A DNA stretch of 64,000 nt from Desulfosporosinus sp. (GTDB taxonomy: Bacteria > Bacillota > Desulfitobacteriia > Desulfitobacteriales > Desulfitobacteriaceae), in contig JARLHV010000122.1 in assembly GCA_031292055.1 (NCBI GenBank), forward strand, positions 1-64,000, written 5' to 3'. Of this stretch, positions 41,879-50,022 are shown piece by piece (within the stretch, counting starts at the first letter, position 1; the number at the start of each line of letters is the position of its first letter). Made by a program: the position numbers and the translations under genes. The notes under the pieces are model-generated. The model saw nothing but the letters and a program-made list of their open reading frames with translations. It had not been told where the DNA came from and did no database searches.

Positions 41879-42544
41879 ATGGTGCAGAAGATGGTGATGA
41901 AGATGCGTGTTTTGGTGATGACCGCTGTCTCGGCCGAGAGGGATGCGGTGTTGCGTGGTCTAGGCAACAATCCGAAATTTGATGTCTTGGTAGCGGGTGT
42001 CGGCTCGGTAGTTGCCGCAGTTAACACAGTAAAAGCGCTGGTTATTAACGAGTACAGTTTGGTTATTAGTGCTGGTATCGGTGGAGGTTTCCCAGGTAGA
42101 GCTGAGGTGGGTTCACTTGTGGTGGCGAACGAGATCGTCGTTGCCGACTTGGGAGCGGAGACCTCAGAGGGTTTTTGCAGTGTGGATGAGTTAGGTTTTG
42201 GCTTCACCCATGTTCAGATTGAAGCAAGTCTAGTGGACCGTGTCACCAGGGCGCTACAAGTGGCCAAGCTGTCAGTTATTACTGGTCCGGTGCTGACAGT
42301 ATCAACGGTTACAGGTACGGCAGCGCGTGCCGTAGAACTGGCGAACAGGGTACCAGGGGCCACTGCGGAAGCTATGGAGGGGTATGGTGTTGGATTTGCA
42401 GCGTTTGAGCGTGGTATACCCGTTCTGGAAATTCGCGCCATATCAAACGTGGTTGGTCCGCGTGAACGCTCTACCTGGCGAATCAAAGAGGCTCTAGACG
42501 TTCTGGAAGTTGCCAGCTCAGTATTAACGGAGGTGTTAGTTTGA
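41879..42544 (+). CDS. mqnB: Futalosine hydrolase
   Basis: Removes hypoxanthine from futalosine in the menaquinone (futalosine) pathway. 221 residues from the first ATG, or 213 from ATG 41903, where homologous MRVLVMTAVSAERDAV begins. Neither start has a strong ribosome-binding site. Nucleosidase features: A-V-x-A-E-R near the N-terminus, SAGIGGGFPG near 68, MEGYGVGFAAFERGIPVLEIRAISNVVG near 165-190, the nucleoside-phosphorylase-like active loop with Glu and Asn/Asp. The stop overlaps the mqnD start, so the two are coupled. Base composition looks richer in G and C than the flanking genes. Confidence 0.9.
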   Translation: MVQKMVMKMRVLVMTAVSAERDAVLRGLGNNPKFDVLVAGVGSVVAAVNTVKALVINEYSLVISAGIGGGFPGRAEVGSLVVANEIVVADLGAETSEGFCSVDELGFGFTHVQIEASLVDRVTRALQVAKLSVITGPVLTVSTVTGTAARAVELANRVPGATAEAMEGYGVGFAAFERGIPVLEIRAISNVVGPRERSTWRIKEALDVLEVASSVLTEVLV

Positions 42545-43377
42545 ATATTACAATTTCTCCATGTCCCAATGACACGTTTGTTTTCCATGCTTGGGTACAC
42601 GGACTAATACCCGGGGCACCTAAGCTTGATGTAACCTACGCCGATATTGACATCACCAATAGTCTGGCAGCGGGCCCCAAGGGGCCGGATATAGTCAAAA
42701 TTTCGTACGCAGCTCTACCGTGGGTATTGTCTGAGTATGCACTGCTGCCCTGTGGGGGGGCGTTGGGCAAAGGTTGTGGGCCACTGGTGCTGACGTCAAA
42801 GAGAGCAGGTAGTAACAATGATCCCGCTAAGCTTTCAAGCAGACGGGTGGCTGTTCCTAGTGAACGATCAACCGCTTACTTACTTTTTCGGTTATGGGCA
42901 GCTCAAAATGTACCAGGAGGAGTAGGCGAGATTATCGTTTTGCCATTTAATGAAATTATGCCGGCGGTGCGTGACGGTTTGGTTGATGCGGGGCTTGTGA
43001 TCCACGAAGCACGCTTTACCTATTCAGCCTATGGGTTAACCCTCCTGGCCGACTTAGGCAGTTGGTGGGAGCAAGATACTAACCTACCAATCCCACTGGG
43101 AGCAATTGTCGCCCGCAGGTCACTGGATCGAGCAGCAATCACTGGCTGGATTCAGGCATCGGTCAAATACGCTTGGGCACACCCAGAGGAGTCGAAGGAG
43201 TATGTGCTGCACCACAGCCAAGAGTTGTCCACTGAAGTAACCCAAGCACACATTAAGCTTTATGTAAATGAGTTCACCGAGAATATTGGCGCGACAGGGT
43301 ATAAGGCGGTAAGCACTTTATTAAACAGGGCTTCGTATGAAGGACTAGTACCAAAAGTGGATTTGGAGGCACTATAG
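42541..43377 (+). CDS. mqnD: 1,4-dihydroxy-6-naphthoate synthase
   Basis: Converts cyclic dehypoxanthine futalosine to 1,4-dihydroxy-6-naphthoate. 278 residues with a periplasmic-binding-like fold: ISPCPNDTFVFHAWVHGL near 4-21, DIVKISYAALPWVL near 49-62, GCGPLVLTSK near 80, IHEARFTYSAYGL near 150-162 (the conserved His). TTG start at 42541 with GGAGGTG five bases upstream, overlapping the mqnB stop (TTGA). mqnA, mqnC and mqnE are not in the window. The pair supplies menaquinone for anaerobic respiration. Confidence 0.93.
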   Translation: MNITISPCPNDTFVFHAWVHGLIPGAPKLDVTYADIDITNSLAAGPKGPDIVKISYAALPWVLSEYALLPCGGALGKGCGPLVLTSKRAGSNNDPAKLSSRRVAVPSERSTAYLLFRLWAAQNVPGGVGEIIVLPFNEIMPAVRDGLVDAGLVIHEARFTYSAYGLTLLADLGSWWEQDTNLPIPLGAIVARRSLDRAAITGWIQASVKYAWAHPEESKEYVLHHSQELSTEVTQAHIKLYVNEFTENIGATGYKAVSTLLNRASYEGLVPKVDLEAL

Positions 43378-43398
43378 TTCTACGTGATATCGAAAAAA

Positions 43399-43432
43399 CA
43401 GAAAGGTCATCCTACAGAGGATGACTTTTCTG
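43399..43432 (+). terminator. Terminator after mqnBD
   Basis: CAGAAAGGTCATCC pairs with GGATGACTTTTCTG over six bases. A poor T tail follows, but position and stem strength support termination. Confidence 0.65.
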
Positions 43433-43648
43433 TATACATAACAAACTCAATGTCGTGATCTAAAAATTGACAGTAGCAAAGTTTGCAACTGAAATTCCGT
43501 TCCCGGCTAAGAAGGAATTGCTTGGATTTTAGAGAACTATGAAGAGATAGGAAAACGGTGGCAACATTATATTGCGTGACAAGCTGGGTATCTGCTAGTG
43601 TTGGGTTATAAAGTTTGGGAAAATCGGAGTAAACCCGGAGGTGGAAAA

Positions 43649-44272
43649 ATGGAGAATTATTCTATAGATATCATCAATGCAGTCTACATCATATCTATGA
43701 GTCTGGGTATTTTGCTAAGTATCTCAGCCTTAATCTTTGGAAGCGGGCATGGGGCATCACACACACCTTCAGGATCTTCAGGATCATTTGCACATTCGGC
43801 GGGACATATTGGTCATCACGGTTCAGTCTCGCAGGATGGTACGATGAGTAATAGGGTACCATTTTTTAATATAAATTCCATATTCGCCTTTTTAATTGGG
43901 TTTGGGGCAGCCGGGTTAATCACCTACGGAATTCTAAAAGTCGCCATCCTATCCTTAATAGCAGCCTTGGCAATGGGCGGTTTATTTTGGTACATAGTAC
44001 GCAAACTATTGTCGAGCCTACTTAAAGGACAGTCGAAATTCCTCACCACTTCCTTAGACGATATAATAGGAGTAACCGGAACTGTAAGTTCGGTCATATC
44101 TGAGCAAAGACTAGGGGAGGTGATTTATACAATTGAAGGAGGCACAAGGGCAATACCAGCCAAATACAAACATATTGGGGAAGTACTAAAGGGCGAAAGC
44201 GTTGTAATAATTGGCATAGTTAACGGTGTGGCGCTGATCGTAAAAAATGATGAATTTAATCTCAAATTCTAG
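43649..44272 (+). CDS. NfeD-like membrane protein
   Basis: 207 residues from ATG 43649 behind CGGAGGTGG. Helix about 10-30; a Gly/Ser/His-rich segment about 33-60; paired helices about 75-95 and 97-118; then a C-terminal OB-fold domain about 140-207 (DIIGVTGTVSS, GEVIYTI, VVIIGIVNGVALIV). This is the NfeD-like arrangement. NfeD proteins are usually encoded next to a flotillin, as here, and are thought to assist membrane microdomain function. The His-rich loop (HSAGHIGHHG) is seen directly and may bind metal. Confidence 0.85.
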   Translation: MENYSIDIINAVYIISMSLGILLSISALIFGSGHGASHTPSGSSGSFAHSAGHIGHHGSVSQDGTMSNRVPFFNINSIFAFLIGFGAAGLITYGILKVAILSLIAALAMGGLFWYIVRKLLSSLLKGQSKFLTTSLDDIIGVTGTVSSVISEQRLGEVIYTIEGGTRAIPAKYKHIGEVLKGESVVIIGIVNGVALIVKNDEFNLKF

Positions 44273-44308
44273 TTTTGAGGTTCAATCTTTAATTGAAAGA
44301 AGGCAGAG

Positions 44309-45826
44309 ATGAACATGGGGCTATATCTAATTATTGCTATTATTGTTTTGGCAGTTGTCGGACTTTTGCTGGTAGTAACAGTTCTGGCGAGGATGTTTCA
44401 GAAGGTAGGACCTGACGAGGCTTTAGTGGTCTTTGGTATGGGTGGAAGTAATGTCATTACTGGTGGTGGTAGGGTTGTCTGGCCGCTCGTTCAGACCTCC
44501 AAACGATTATCCTTAGCTTTAATGTCCTTTGATATTGCGCCCCAAAATGATTTATATACAAATCAAGGGGTTGCGGTAACGGTTGAGGCTGTTTCGCAGA
44601 TTAAAGTGCAGGATAATTCAGATAGTATCAAAACAGCATCGATTCAGTTTCTGAATAAAAATCCTGAAGACCGTGAGGCCATGATTAAACAGGTCATGGA
44701 AGGCCATTTGCGCGGAATTGTCGGGACGTTAACCGTCGAGGAGATCGTTAAAGACCCTGAAATGGTTCAATCTCGTATGCTGGCAACTTGTCAATTAGAT
44801 CTATCTAAAATGGGGCTAGAAGTTAGATCATTCACAATTAAAAACGTCAAAGATGCCAACGGTTATATTGAAAATATGGGCAAACCTGAGATCGCACGGG
44901 TACTCAAAGAGGCCCAAATAGCCCAGGCAATTGCCGAAAAAGAGACTGAAACCACCAAAGCAGCAGCCAACAGGGACGCTGCAATTGCCAAAACCAACGC
45001 AGAGCAGGCAAGAGTAACGGCAGAAACCGCATCCCAATCACAACAAGCTGAAAACGTTAAAGACTTGAATCTTAAGAAAGCAAAATACGACACTGAAGTT
45101 GAAACAGCCAGAGCAGACAAGGAAAATGCTTATAATCTGCGCACAGCCGAACTAAAACAAAACCTTACCGAACAGGAATGGAAGATCGCAGAGATTGAGC
45201 GTCAAGGCCAGGTACATGTTGCTAATGCCGAAATAGAACGTAAACAAAAGGAACTTGAGGCTAGTATCATCAAGCCAGCGGAAGCACAAGCGAGAGCAAT
45301 AAAAATCGAGAATCAAGCCAAAGCAGAAGCAAATGCGACTGTCACAAAACTAGAAAATCAAGCGAAAGCTGAAGCTAATGCTCTAACAATCAAACTCGAG
45401 AACGAAGCCAAAGCAGAGGCAACCAGGGCAGTTGGTAATTCTGAAGCAGAAATCATTCGTGCTAAAGGTAAAGCTGAAGCTGATACCATTTTAGCCAAAG
45501 CCCAAGCCTTTAGTAACTACTCTCAGGCAGCTATTCTGGACAAACTCCTTTCCGGTATTCCAGAGTTGGCGAAGGCCATTGCCACTCCTCTGCAAAACGT
45601 CGATAAAATAACCGTTATCTCGACCGGAGGAGAAAACTCAGGCATGCAAAAAGTAACCCGTGATATCACGGACATGATGGCCCAAATGCCAGAAGTCATT
45701 GAGCAACTTACGGGAGTAAACATTGGCAACCTAATTAACTCATTGAAGGTACCCATTAGCAATGAAACTATTGAAGGGACAAGTGTCAATGACAAGGAAC
45801 CTGCAGGAGAAACAAAAGTTGAGTAG
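44309..45826 (+). CDS. floT: Flotillin-like SPFH-domain membrane scaffold
   Basis: 505 residues. An N-terminal membrane helix (about 5-28), an SPFH/PHB domain (about 30-200; DEALVVFG, GGGRVVWPLVQTSKRLSLALMSFD) and a long alanine/glutamate-rich coiled coil (about 205-400) with repeated K-A-E-A units typical of flotillins. The repeat KLENQAKAEAN-type motif occurs three times near 345-380. Flotillins organise lipid-raft-like domains and recruit signalling or protease partners. Transcribed after nfeD with a 36-base gap. ATG at 44309 or 44315 are both possible. Confidence 0.92.
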   Translation: MNMGLYLIIAIIVLAVVGLLLVVTVLARMFQKVGPDEALVVFGMGGSNVITGGGRVVWPLVQTSKRLSLALMSFDIAPQNDLYTNQGVAVTVEAVSQIKVQDNSDSIKTASIQFLNKNPEDREAMIKQVMEGHLRGIVGTLTVEEIVKDPEMVQSRMLATCQLDLSKMGLEVRSFTIKNVKDANGYIENMGKPEIARVLKEAQIAQAIAEKETETTKAAANRDAAIAKTNAEQARVTAETASQSQQAENVKDLNLKKAKYDTEVETARADKENAYNLRTAELKQNLTEQEWKIAEIERQGQVHVANAEIERKQKELEASIIKPAEAQARAIKIENQAKAEANATVTKLENQAKAEANALTIKLENEAKAEATRAVGNSEAEIIRAKGKAEADTILAKAQAFSNYSQAAILDKLLSGIPELAKAIATPLQNVDKITVISTGGENSGMQKVTRDITDMMAQMPEVIEQLTGVNIGNLINSLKVPISNETIEGTSVNDKEPAGETKVE

Positions 45827-45842
45827 ATTATAAATAAAGAAA

Positions 45843-45882
45843 CAAACAGGGCTGGAAACTAATTGTTTCTAGCCTTGTTTTT
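45843..45882 (+). terminator. Terminator after flotillin gene
   Basis: CAGGGCTGGAAAC pairs with GTTTCTAGCCTTG (one wobble), followed by TTTTT. About 15 bases after the stop codon. Confidence 0.8.
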
Positions 45883-45927
45883 AAGAAAGGTATGCTTTTT
45901 CAGCAATTAATCCGAGGGGGGAACGAG

Positions 45928-46563
45928 ATGATAAAAAATTTGTATCTCATAAGACATGGTGAAGCAGAACACCTAGTGGGGGAGAAGTTAACTGGAGGAT
46001 GGACGGACTCCAGTTTAACTGAAAAAGGAAGACGGCAAGCTCATGAAACTGGAAAAAGAATTGCAAGTTTATTAGAAAGATCAGATCTCAAATTGTATTG
46101 TAGCGATCTGTCTAGAGCCAGCGAGTCTGCAGAGATTATTGGTAGCTATCTCGATGAATATCCTTTACCGGTAAAGGCATTGCGAGAACAGAATAATGGC
46201 GATGCCGCAGATTTGAGCGCAGAGGAAGCTCGGAAAATATCATTTCCAATGACAGAACCTTCAATGGATTGGATTCATTATCCTCATGCCGAAAGTTGGA
46301 GAAGTTTTAATAAGAGGGTATTCGAGTTTATGAATGGAATTGAACCAGAATCTGAAGAGACCGTGATAGTTGTCTCACACAGAAGAACAATAATAGCAAT
46401 AATTCACTGGTGGCTAGAATTTTCAGAAGATTACATTCGGAAGATTTCGTTTGATATTGAACCCTGTAGCATTACCTATCTAAGGATTAATAAGTGGGGA
46501 GAAAAAACAATTGCTAAGCTTAATGAAATTTTCCACGTAAGGGATATCGATATCAAATTATAA
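45928..46563 (+). CDS. Histidine phosphatase family protein (phosphoglycerate mutase-like)
   Basis: 211 residues from ATG 45928 behind GAGGGGGGAAC; an upstream in-frame ATG at 45892 lacks a good site. The catalytic signature L-I-R-H-G-E near 6-11 supplies the phospho-accepting His, with Arg and a second His at VVSHRRTI near 148-155. Distal regions are not typical of glycolytic phosphoglycerate mutase, and the length fits broad-specificity phosphatases (for example CobC or small-molecule types). Substrate unknown. Stand-alone gene. Confidence 0.88.
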   Translation: MIKNLYLIRHGEAEHLVGEKLTGGWTDSSLTEKGRRQAHETGKRIASLLERSDLKLYCSDLSRASESAEIIGSYLDEYPLPVKALREQNNGDAADLSAEEARKISFPMTEPSMDWIHYPHAESWRSFNKRVFEFMNGIEPESEETVIVVSHRRTIIAIIHWWLEFSEDYIRKISFDIEPCSITYLRINKWGEKTIAKLNEIFHVRDIDIKL

Positions 46564-46639
46564 TCAGTAATCTTTCAATAGACAATTATAGAATAGTTGG
46601 TTAAAATGGAAACTGTAGATTGATCTGTGAGTTGTTGCA

Positions 46640-46778
46640 CGGGTCTGTAGTAAGGTAGAACGGGAAGATTAGAGGGAATTGGACACATAAGTCTGAGTAT
46701 GGAAGGATGGTAGCGCATGCAGCATTAGACACAGGCGATCGAGTTTATCTGCTATCCTTTTTGTGGTAGCTTTTTTTT
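46640..46778 (+). promoter_or_regulatory. T-box-like transcription attenuator upstream of lactate permease
   Basis: A degenerate T-box core, AAGGATGGTAGCGC at 46703-46716 (about 10 of 13 fixed positions of AGGGTGGNACCGCG), is followed by a terminator GCTATCC (46751-46757) / GGTAGC (46765-46770) with eight T residues. A competing antiterminator can form: AAGGA with TCCTT (46755-46759) and GCAG with CTGC (46749-46752), leaving a TGGT-containing bulge. Upstream, GTCTGT-AGTA faces GAATTGGAC in a short possible Stem I. Its ligand, and whether it is a true T-box, are unproved. Confidence 0.45.
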
Positions 46779-46836
46779 ATCTCATTTTAAAAGGCAATAA
46801 TACATTTTATAGAATTTATTAAGGGGGAAATGGGTG

Positions 46837-48435
46837 ATGACAATTAGTTCGTTTTTATTAACACTGGTCCCTATTGCCGTAATTATAGGGATGCTTGTTG
46901 TTTGGAAAAAGCCCGCGGATATCAGTGGTATCGTAGGATGGATCGCAGTTTCGGTTATTGCCTACTTGTTTTTTCACACAAGTATTGAAGTGATATTTAG
47001 GTCTACCTTAGCCGGATGGGTAAAGTCGTTTGCTGTTTCTTTAGTAGTTGCAACTTCTTTATTACAGATGGCCTATATGGAGAAAACGGGTGCACTCAGG
47101 AGAGTTATTATTTTAATTAAAACTATTTCCAGTGATAACAAGGCCGTACAAATTATGCTAATCAATATTGGCTTCGGTACGCTGATGGTATCTGTTGGAG
47201 CAACGCCTGTCTCCCTGCTTCCGCCTATTATGTTGGCCTTAGGTTATTCAACCTATGTTTCGATCGCGTTGCCGTGCATTGGCTATGATGCGTTATGCAC
47301 CTACGCTTTATTGGGAGCTCCGGTTGTTGTTTTTGTCGACATGGCCAATTCATTTCTGGGCAAGGGCCATGAAATTAGCTTATCGCAGGCGGGGAGCGTA
47401 TTCTTCATGTTCCTACCGGTTATCTCCACATTAATCGGTTTTTGCATGCTCTGGATTGTAGGAGGTTGGAAGGGAATCAAAGATGGTTGGCTCCCTTGTA
47501 TTATTACCGGAGCGGTAATAGCTCTTGTTTCATATTATACAAATAAAGTGGATAGACTGGTGGTTCTGACAGGCATCATGTGTGGAGCTGCTGTTATTAT
47601 TGCTATGGTACTTTACCTTATAGCGACAGGAAGAAAAGTAATTGATAAAAGTAAGCTAACTGTTGAGGAACTGGAGTATGAAAAGAACTATTCTCTCTGG
47701 AAGGCGTTAACACCATGGGGTCTTCTTATTGTCCTAATACTTGCCCTTAACATTCCGACGGATATGTTTAACTTTCTTTACAGGAAGGTTACCCTTCCAA
47801 TCGTCGGTCTGTCGGCTGACGGTAAGCCGATATTGACAAGAGCATTATGGAATGCTTATACGTGGATTCTTGTTAGTACCTTCCTTTCGATGATTTTTAT
47901 CAAACCAACGTCTTCCCAATTGAAAGAAACCTGTAGATTGTGGTGGAAGAGGGCTCCCAGGCCGGTTTTTGCCGTGGCTATTTTCTTTAGTATAGGGGAG
48001 ATTATGAATATGTCCGGTTACGATGTTGCCTCAAACAAGTTTGTAGTAGGAAGCATGGTGCAGGTTTTGGCGAATTTTTCGTCCCAGATCTTTAGTAATG
48101 CTTATGGTACAGTGGTCTCTTTCATTGGCTTATTAGGAGGATTTATAACAGGCAGCGAAGCTTCTACCATAGCAATGTTTTCAATGTATACGATGAAAAC
48201 TGCAAATTTGCTGCATATGGGATCACAAGGAATGCTTATTATAACCGCCGGATTGGCCTTTGGTGGCGGTCTGGCAAGTGTGATTTCTCCAGCAAAGTTG
48301 CAGAATGCTGCAGCAGCAATCGATAAAATGGGAGAAGAAACTCAGGTGATAAGAATTGCCTTTGTATTTTCATTACTCTTAACTGTAGTGACATCCGCTT
48401 TAGTTATGGTGTTATTGAAGATTTATGTCGTTTAA
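46837..48435 (+). CDS. L-lactate permease family transporter
   Basis: 532-residue polytopic membrane protein of the LctP family with about 13 helices. Signatures: WVKSFAVSLVVATSLLQMAYMEKTGA near 61-86, GATPVSLLPPIMLALGYS near 123-140, GYDALCTYALLGAPVVVF near 150-167, and the C-terminal GGFITGSEASTIAMFSMYT and GLAFGGGLASVISPAKLQNAA segments near 445-490. Members import L-lactate or glycolate with protons. Lactate is the preferred substrate of many Desulfosporosinus-type bacteria. ATG 46837 chosen over GTG 46834; AAGGGGGA spaced eight bases. A leader with an attenuator-like hairpin lies upstream. Confidence 0.88.
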   Translation: MTISSFLLTLVPIAVIIGMLVVWKKPADISGIVGWIAVSVIAYLFFHTSIEVIFRSTLAGWVKSFAVSLVVATSLLQMAYMEKTGALRRVIILIKTISSDNKAVQIMLINIGFGTLMVSVGATPVSLLPPIMLALGYSTYVSIALPCIGYDALCTYALLGAPVVVFVDMANSFLGKGHEISLSQAGSVFFMFLPVISTLIGFCMLWIVGGWKGIKDGWLPCIITGAVIALVSYYTNKVDRLVVLTGIMCGAAVIIAMVLYLIATGRKVIDKSKLTVEELEYEKNYSLWKALTPWGLLIVLILALNIPTDMFNFLYRKVTLPIVGLSADGKPILTRALWNAYTWILVSTFLSMIFIKPTSSQLKETCRLWWKRAPRPVFAVAIFFSIGEIMNMSGYDVASNKFVVGSMVQVLANFSSQIFSNAYGTVVSFIGLLGGFITGSEASTIAMFSMYTMKTANLLHMGSQGMLIITAGLAFGGGLASVISPAKLQNAAAAIDKMGEETQVIRIAFVFSLLLTVVTSALVMVLLKIYVV

Positions 48436-48477
48436 AAATTTATGACGCGATTCGAACTGGATAGTTGATTGGTTTCC

Positions 48478-48518
48478 AAAAGTTCATTGTCCCTTAAAAC
48501 GGGAGAATGAACTTTTTT
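48478..48518 (+). terminator. Terminator after lactate permease
   Basis: AAAAGTTCATT-TCCC pairs with GGGA-AATGAACTTTTTT over a short loop. A second small hairpin (CCCCTTAAAAAAGGGG) follows at about 48529-48544. Confidence 0.82.
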
Positions 48519-48640
48519 AATCAATTCACCCCTTAAAAAAGGGGAGGTCTTGGCATTGATAATAAGGTTTATGTAAAATAATGGAACAAATAAAAGAGGA
48601 TAAGCGTATGCTGAACTAAATAAGGAAAGGGGGATTTAAA

Positions 48641-48751
48641 ATGGCATTCGGAGCTGGCGTACCAGGTGGCCCTGGTTATGGATTTGGTGCAGGCATTGCA
48701 ATCGTAGTTATAATTATTTTGCTCCTCATTGCAATGGGTATCGTATTTTAA
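48641..48751 (+). CDS. YjcZ-like sporulation-associated miniprotein 1
   Basis: 36 residues: a glycine-rich N-terminus (MAFGAGVPGGPGYGFGAG) followed by one hydrophobic helix IAIVVIIILLLIAMGIVF. This is the pattern of YjcZ/TIGR01732 miniproteins of spore-forming Firmicutes, found in forespore membranes or coats. ATG 48641 follows AAAGGGGGAT. A second, similar gene lies 51 bases further on. Too short for automated ORF detection, but composition, ribosome-binding site and pairing support it. Confidence 0.8.
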   Translation: MAFGAGVPGGPGYGFGAGIAIVVIIILLLIAMGIVF

Positions 48752-48802
48752 CTAAGCAGTATCTTATATTTAGGAACCTAAATTAAAAGGAGGTATAAAG
48801 AT

Positions 48803-48907
48803 ATGTATGGATATGGAAATTGTGGAATTCAGGGTGGAACAGGTATAGGCGCAGGGATTATTGCTATCGCAATTCTAATCTTAATTGCATTGGGAGTCAT
48901 ATTTTAA
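48803..48907 (+). CDS. YjcZ-like sporulation-associated miniprotein 2
   Basis: 34 residues (MYGYGNCGIQGGTGIGAG then the helix IIAIAILILIALGVIF). AAAGGAGG precedes the ATG. It ends with the same I-x-V-I/V-F motif as the upstream copy and shares the Gly-rich N-terminus, so the pair probably arose by duplication. Likely an operon with miniprotein 1; function unknown beyond a probable spore location. Confidence 0.8.
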   Translation: MYGYGNCGIQGGTGIGAGIIAIAILILIALGVIF

Positions 48908-48923
48908 GTTATTATCGCGCTGA

Positions 48924-48955
48924 ATGTGGGCTTCCTTGATAGGAGCCCATTTTTG
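48924..48955 (+). terminator. Terminator after the miniprotein pair
   Basis: ATGTGGGCTTCCT and AGGAGCCCAT pair over TGAT, followed by TTTTT. It closes the two-gene unit. Confidence 0.78.
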
Positions 48956-49016
48956 CTCTGTCCGAACGCGCGCAAAAACTTTATAATAAATACATAGAAC
49001 TAGAAGGGGGAACTAA

Positions 49017-49889
49017 ATGATTATTAAATCTTATATTAGTTTAAGTGACAAAGCTATCAATGAAGTTCTTAACCTCGAAAGGGTTTGTCAAGACTATGAT
49101 AAACTCAAAGGAAGTGTGTATTTAGATACGTCTTTAAACTTTTCTCCTCATATTAAGAGTGTCTTTCTTTTATATGAAAATCGCGAGCTAATAAGTATGT
49201 TAGCTATGGTCATCCCGACACAACAGGAGGCGGAAATTTCAGCCTATACGTTACCTAAATATAGGCATAATGGATATTTTAAAATATTATTAGCGGAAGC
49301 AGTCGAAGAACTCAATAAATTCGATATTCAAAATCTATTGTTTGTGTGTGAAAGACAATCAATTTCAGGTAAAGGGGTAATGGTTTCCCTTAATGCTGAG
49401 TATGAGCATACCGAGTATTCTATGAGATTTAACAAGGCTAGATATAGAGCTACAGACGCAAATCGTCTCTTGCTTTTAAGGTCTCATTATAAGGATCTTG
49501 ATAAGATCATTGAGACAAGTATGAAGATTTTTGAGGATAGCTATGAAGAGTCCAAAAATTTGATTGAGAATTGTTTAAAATCGGAAACTCGGGAGCAATA
49601 CCTTGCAGTTTTAAACGAAGAAATTATTGGTTTGGGCTCAATAAACAAAGAGCGAGATGAAGGGTTAATATTTGGCTTCGGAATAGTGCCTGACTATAGG
49701 GGGAAAGGATATGGAGCAGAACTATTACACCGACTCATAGATCGCTTATGGCAAATTGGAAAAACTGAAATAATACTTGATGTTAATAGCGAAAATGGGC
49801 ACGCGTTAGAACTTTACCAGAAAGCTGGTTTTCAAATCGAGATAGCCTTTGAGTTTTTTAGAAGAAAGGTGGTCAGGTCTGAAAAGTAG
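49017..49889 (+). CDS. GNAT acetyltransferase with two tandem domains
   Basis: 290 residues with two GNAT-like halves. The second (about 145-290) has a clear acetyl-CoA loop (FGIVPDYRGKGYGAELLHRLIDR near 220-245) and the late HALELYQKAGF helix near 260-270. The first half (about 1-140) has a weaker loop (YRHNGYFKILLAEAVEEL near 82-100). Such double-GNAT proteins acetylate small molecules or amino groups. Substrate unknown. ATG after GAAGGGGGAACTA. Stand-alone gene. Confidence 0.85.
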   Translation: MIIKSYISLSDKAINEVLNLERVCQDYDKLKGSVYLDTSLNFSPHIKSVFLLYENRELISMLAMVIPTQQEAEISAYTLPKYRHNGYFKILLAEAVEELNKFDIQNLLFVCERQSISGKGVMVSLNAEYEHTEYSMRFNKARYRATDANRLLLLRSHYKDLDKIIETSMKIFEDSYEESKNLIENCLKSETREQYLAVLNEEIIGLGSINKERDEGLIFGFGIVPDYRGKGYGAELLHRLIDRLWQIGKTEIILDVNSENGHALELYQKAGFQIEIAFEFFRRKVVRSEK

Positions 49890-50022
49890 GTTTTATGAAT
49901 ATAATTAGAATATTTTGTTTTTTATAGTTACAAGTTCGAACGCAAGTAGTATACTTAGTTAAATAATGGAATGAAAGACAATTTTGGATTATTGAAGAAA
50001 TAAATTAAAAGAGGGTACAGCT

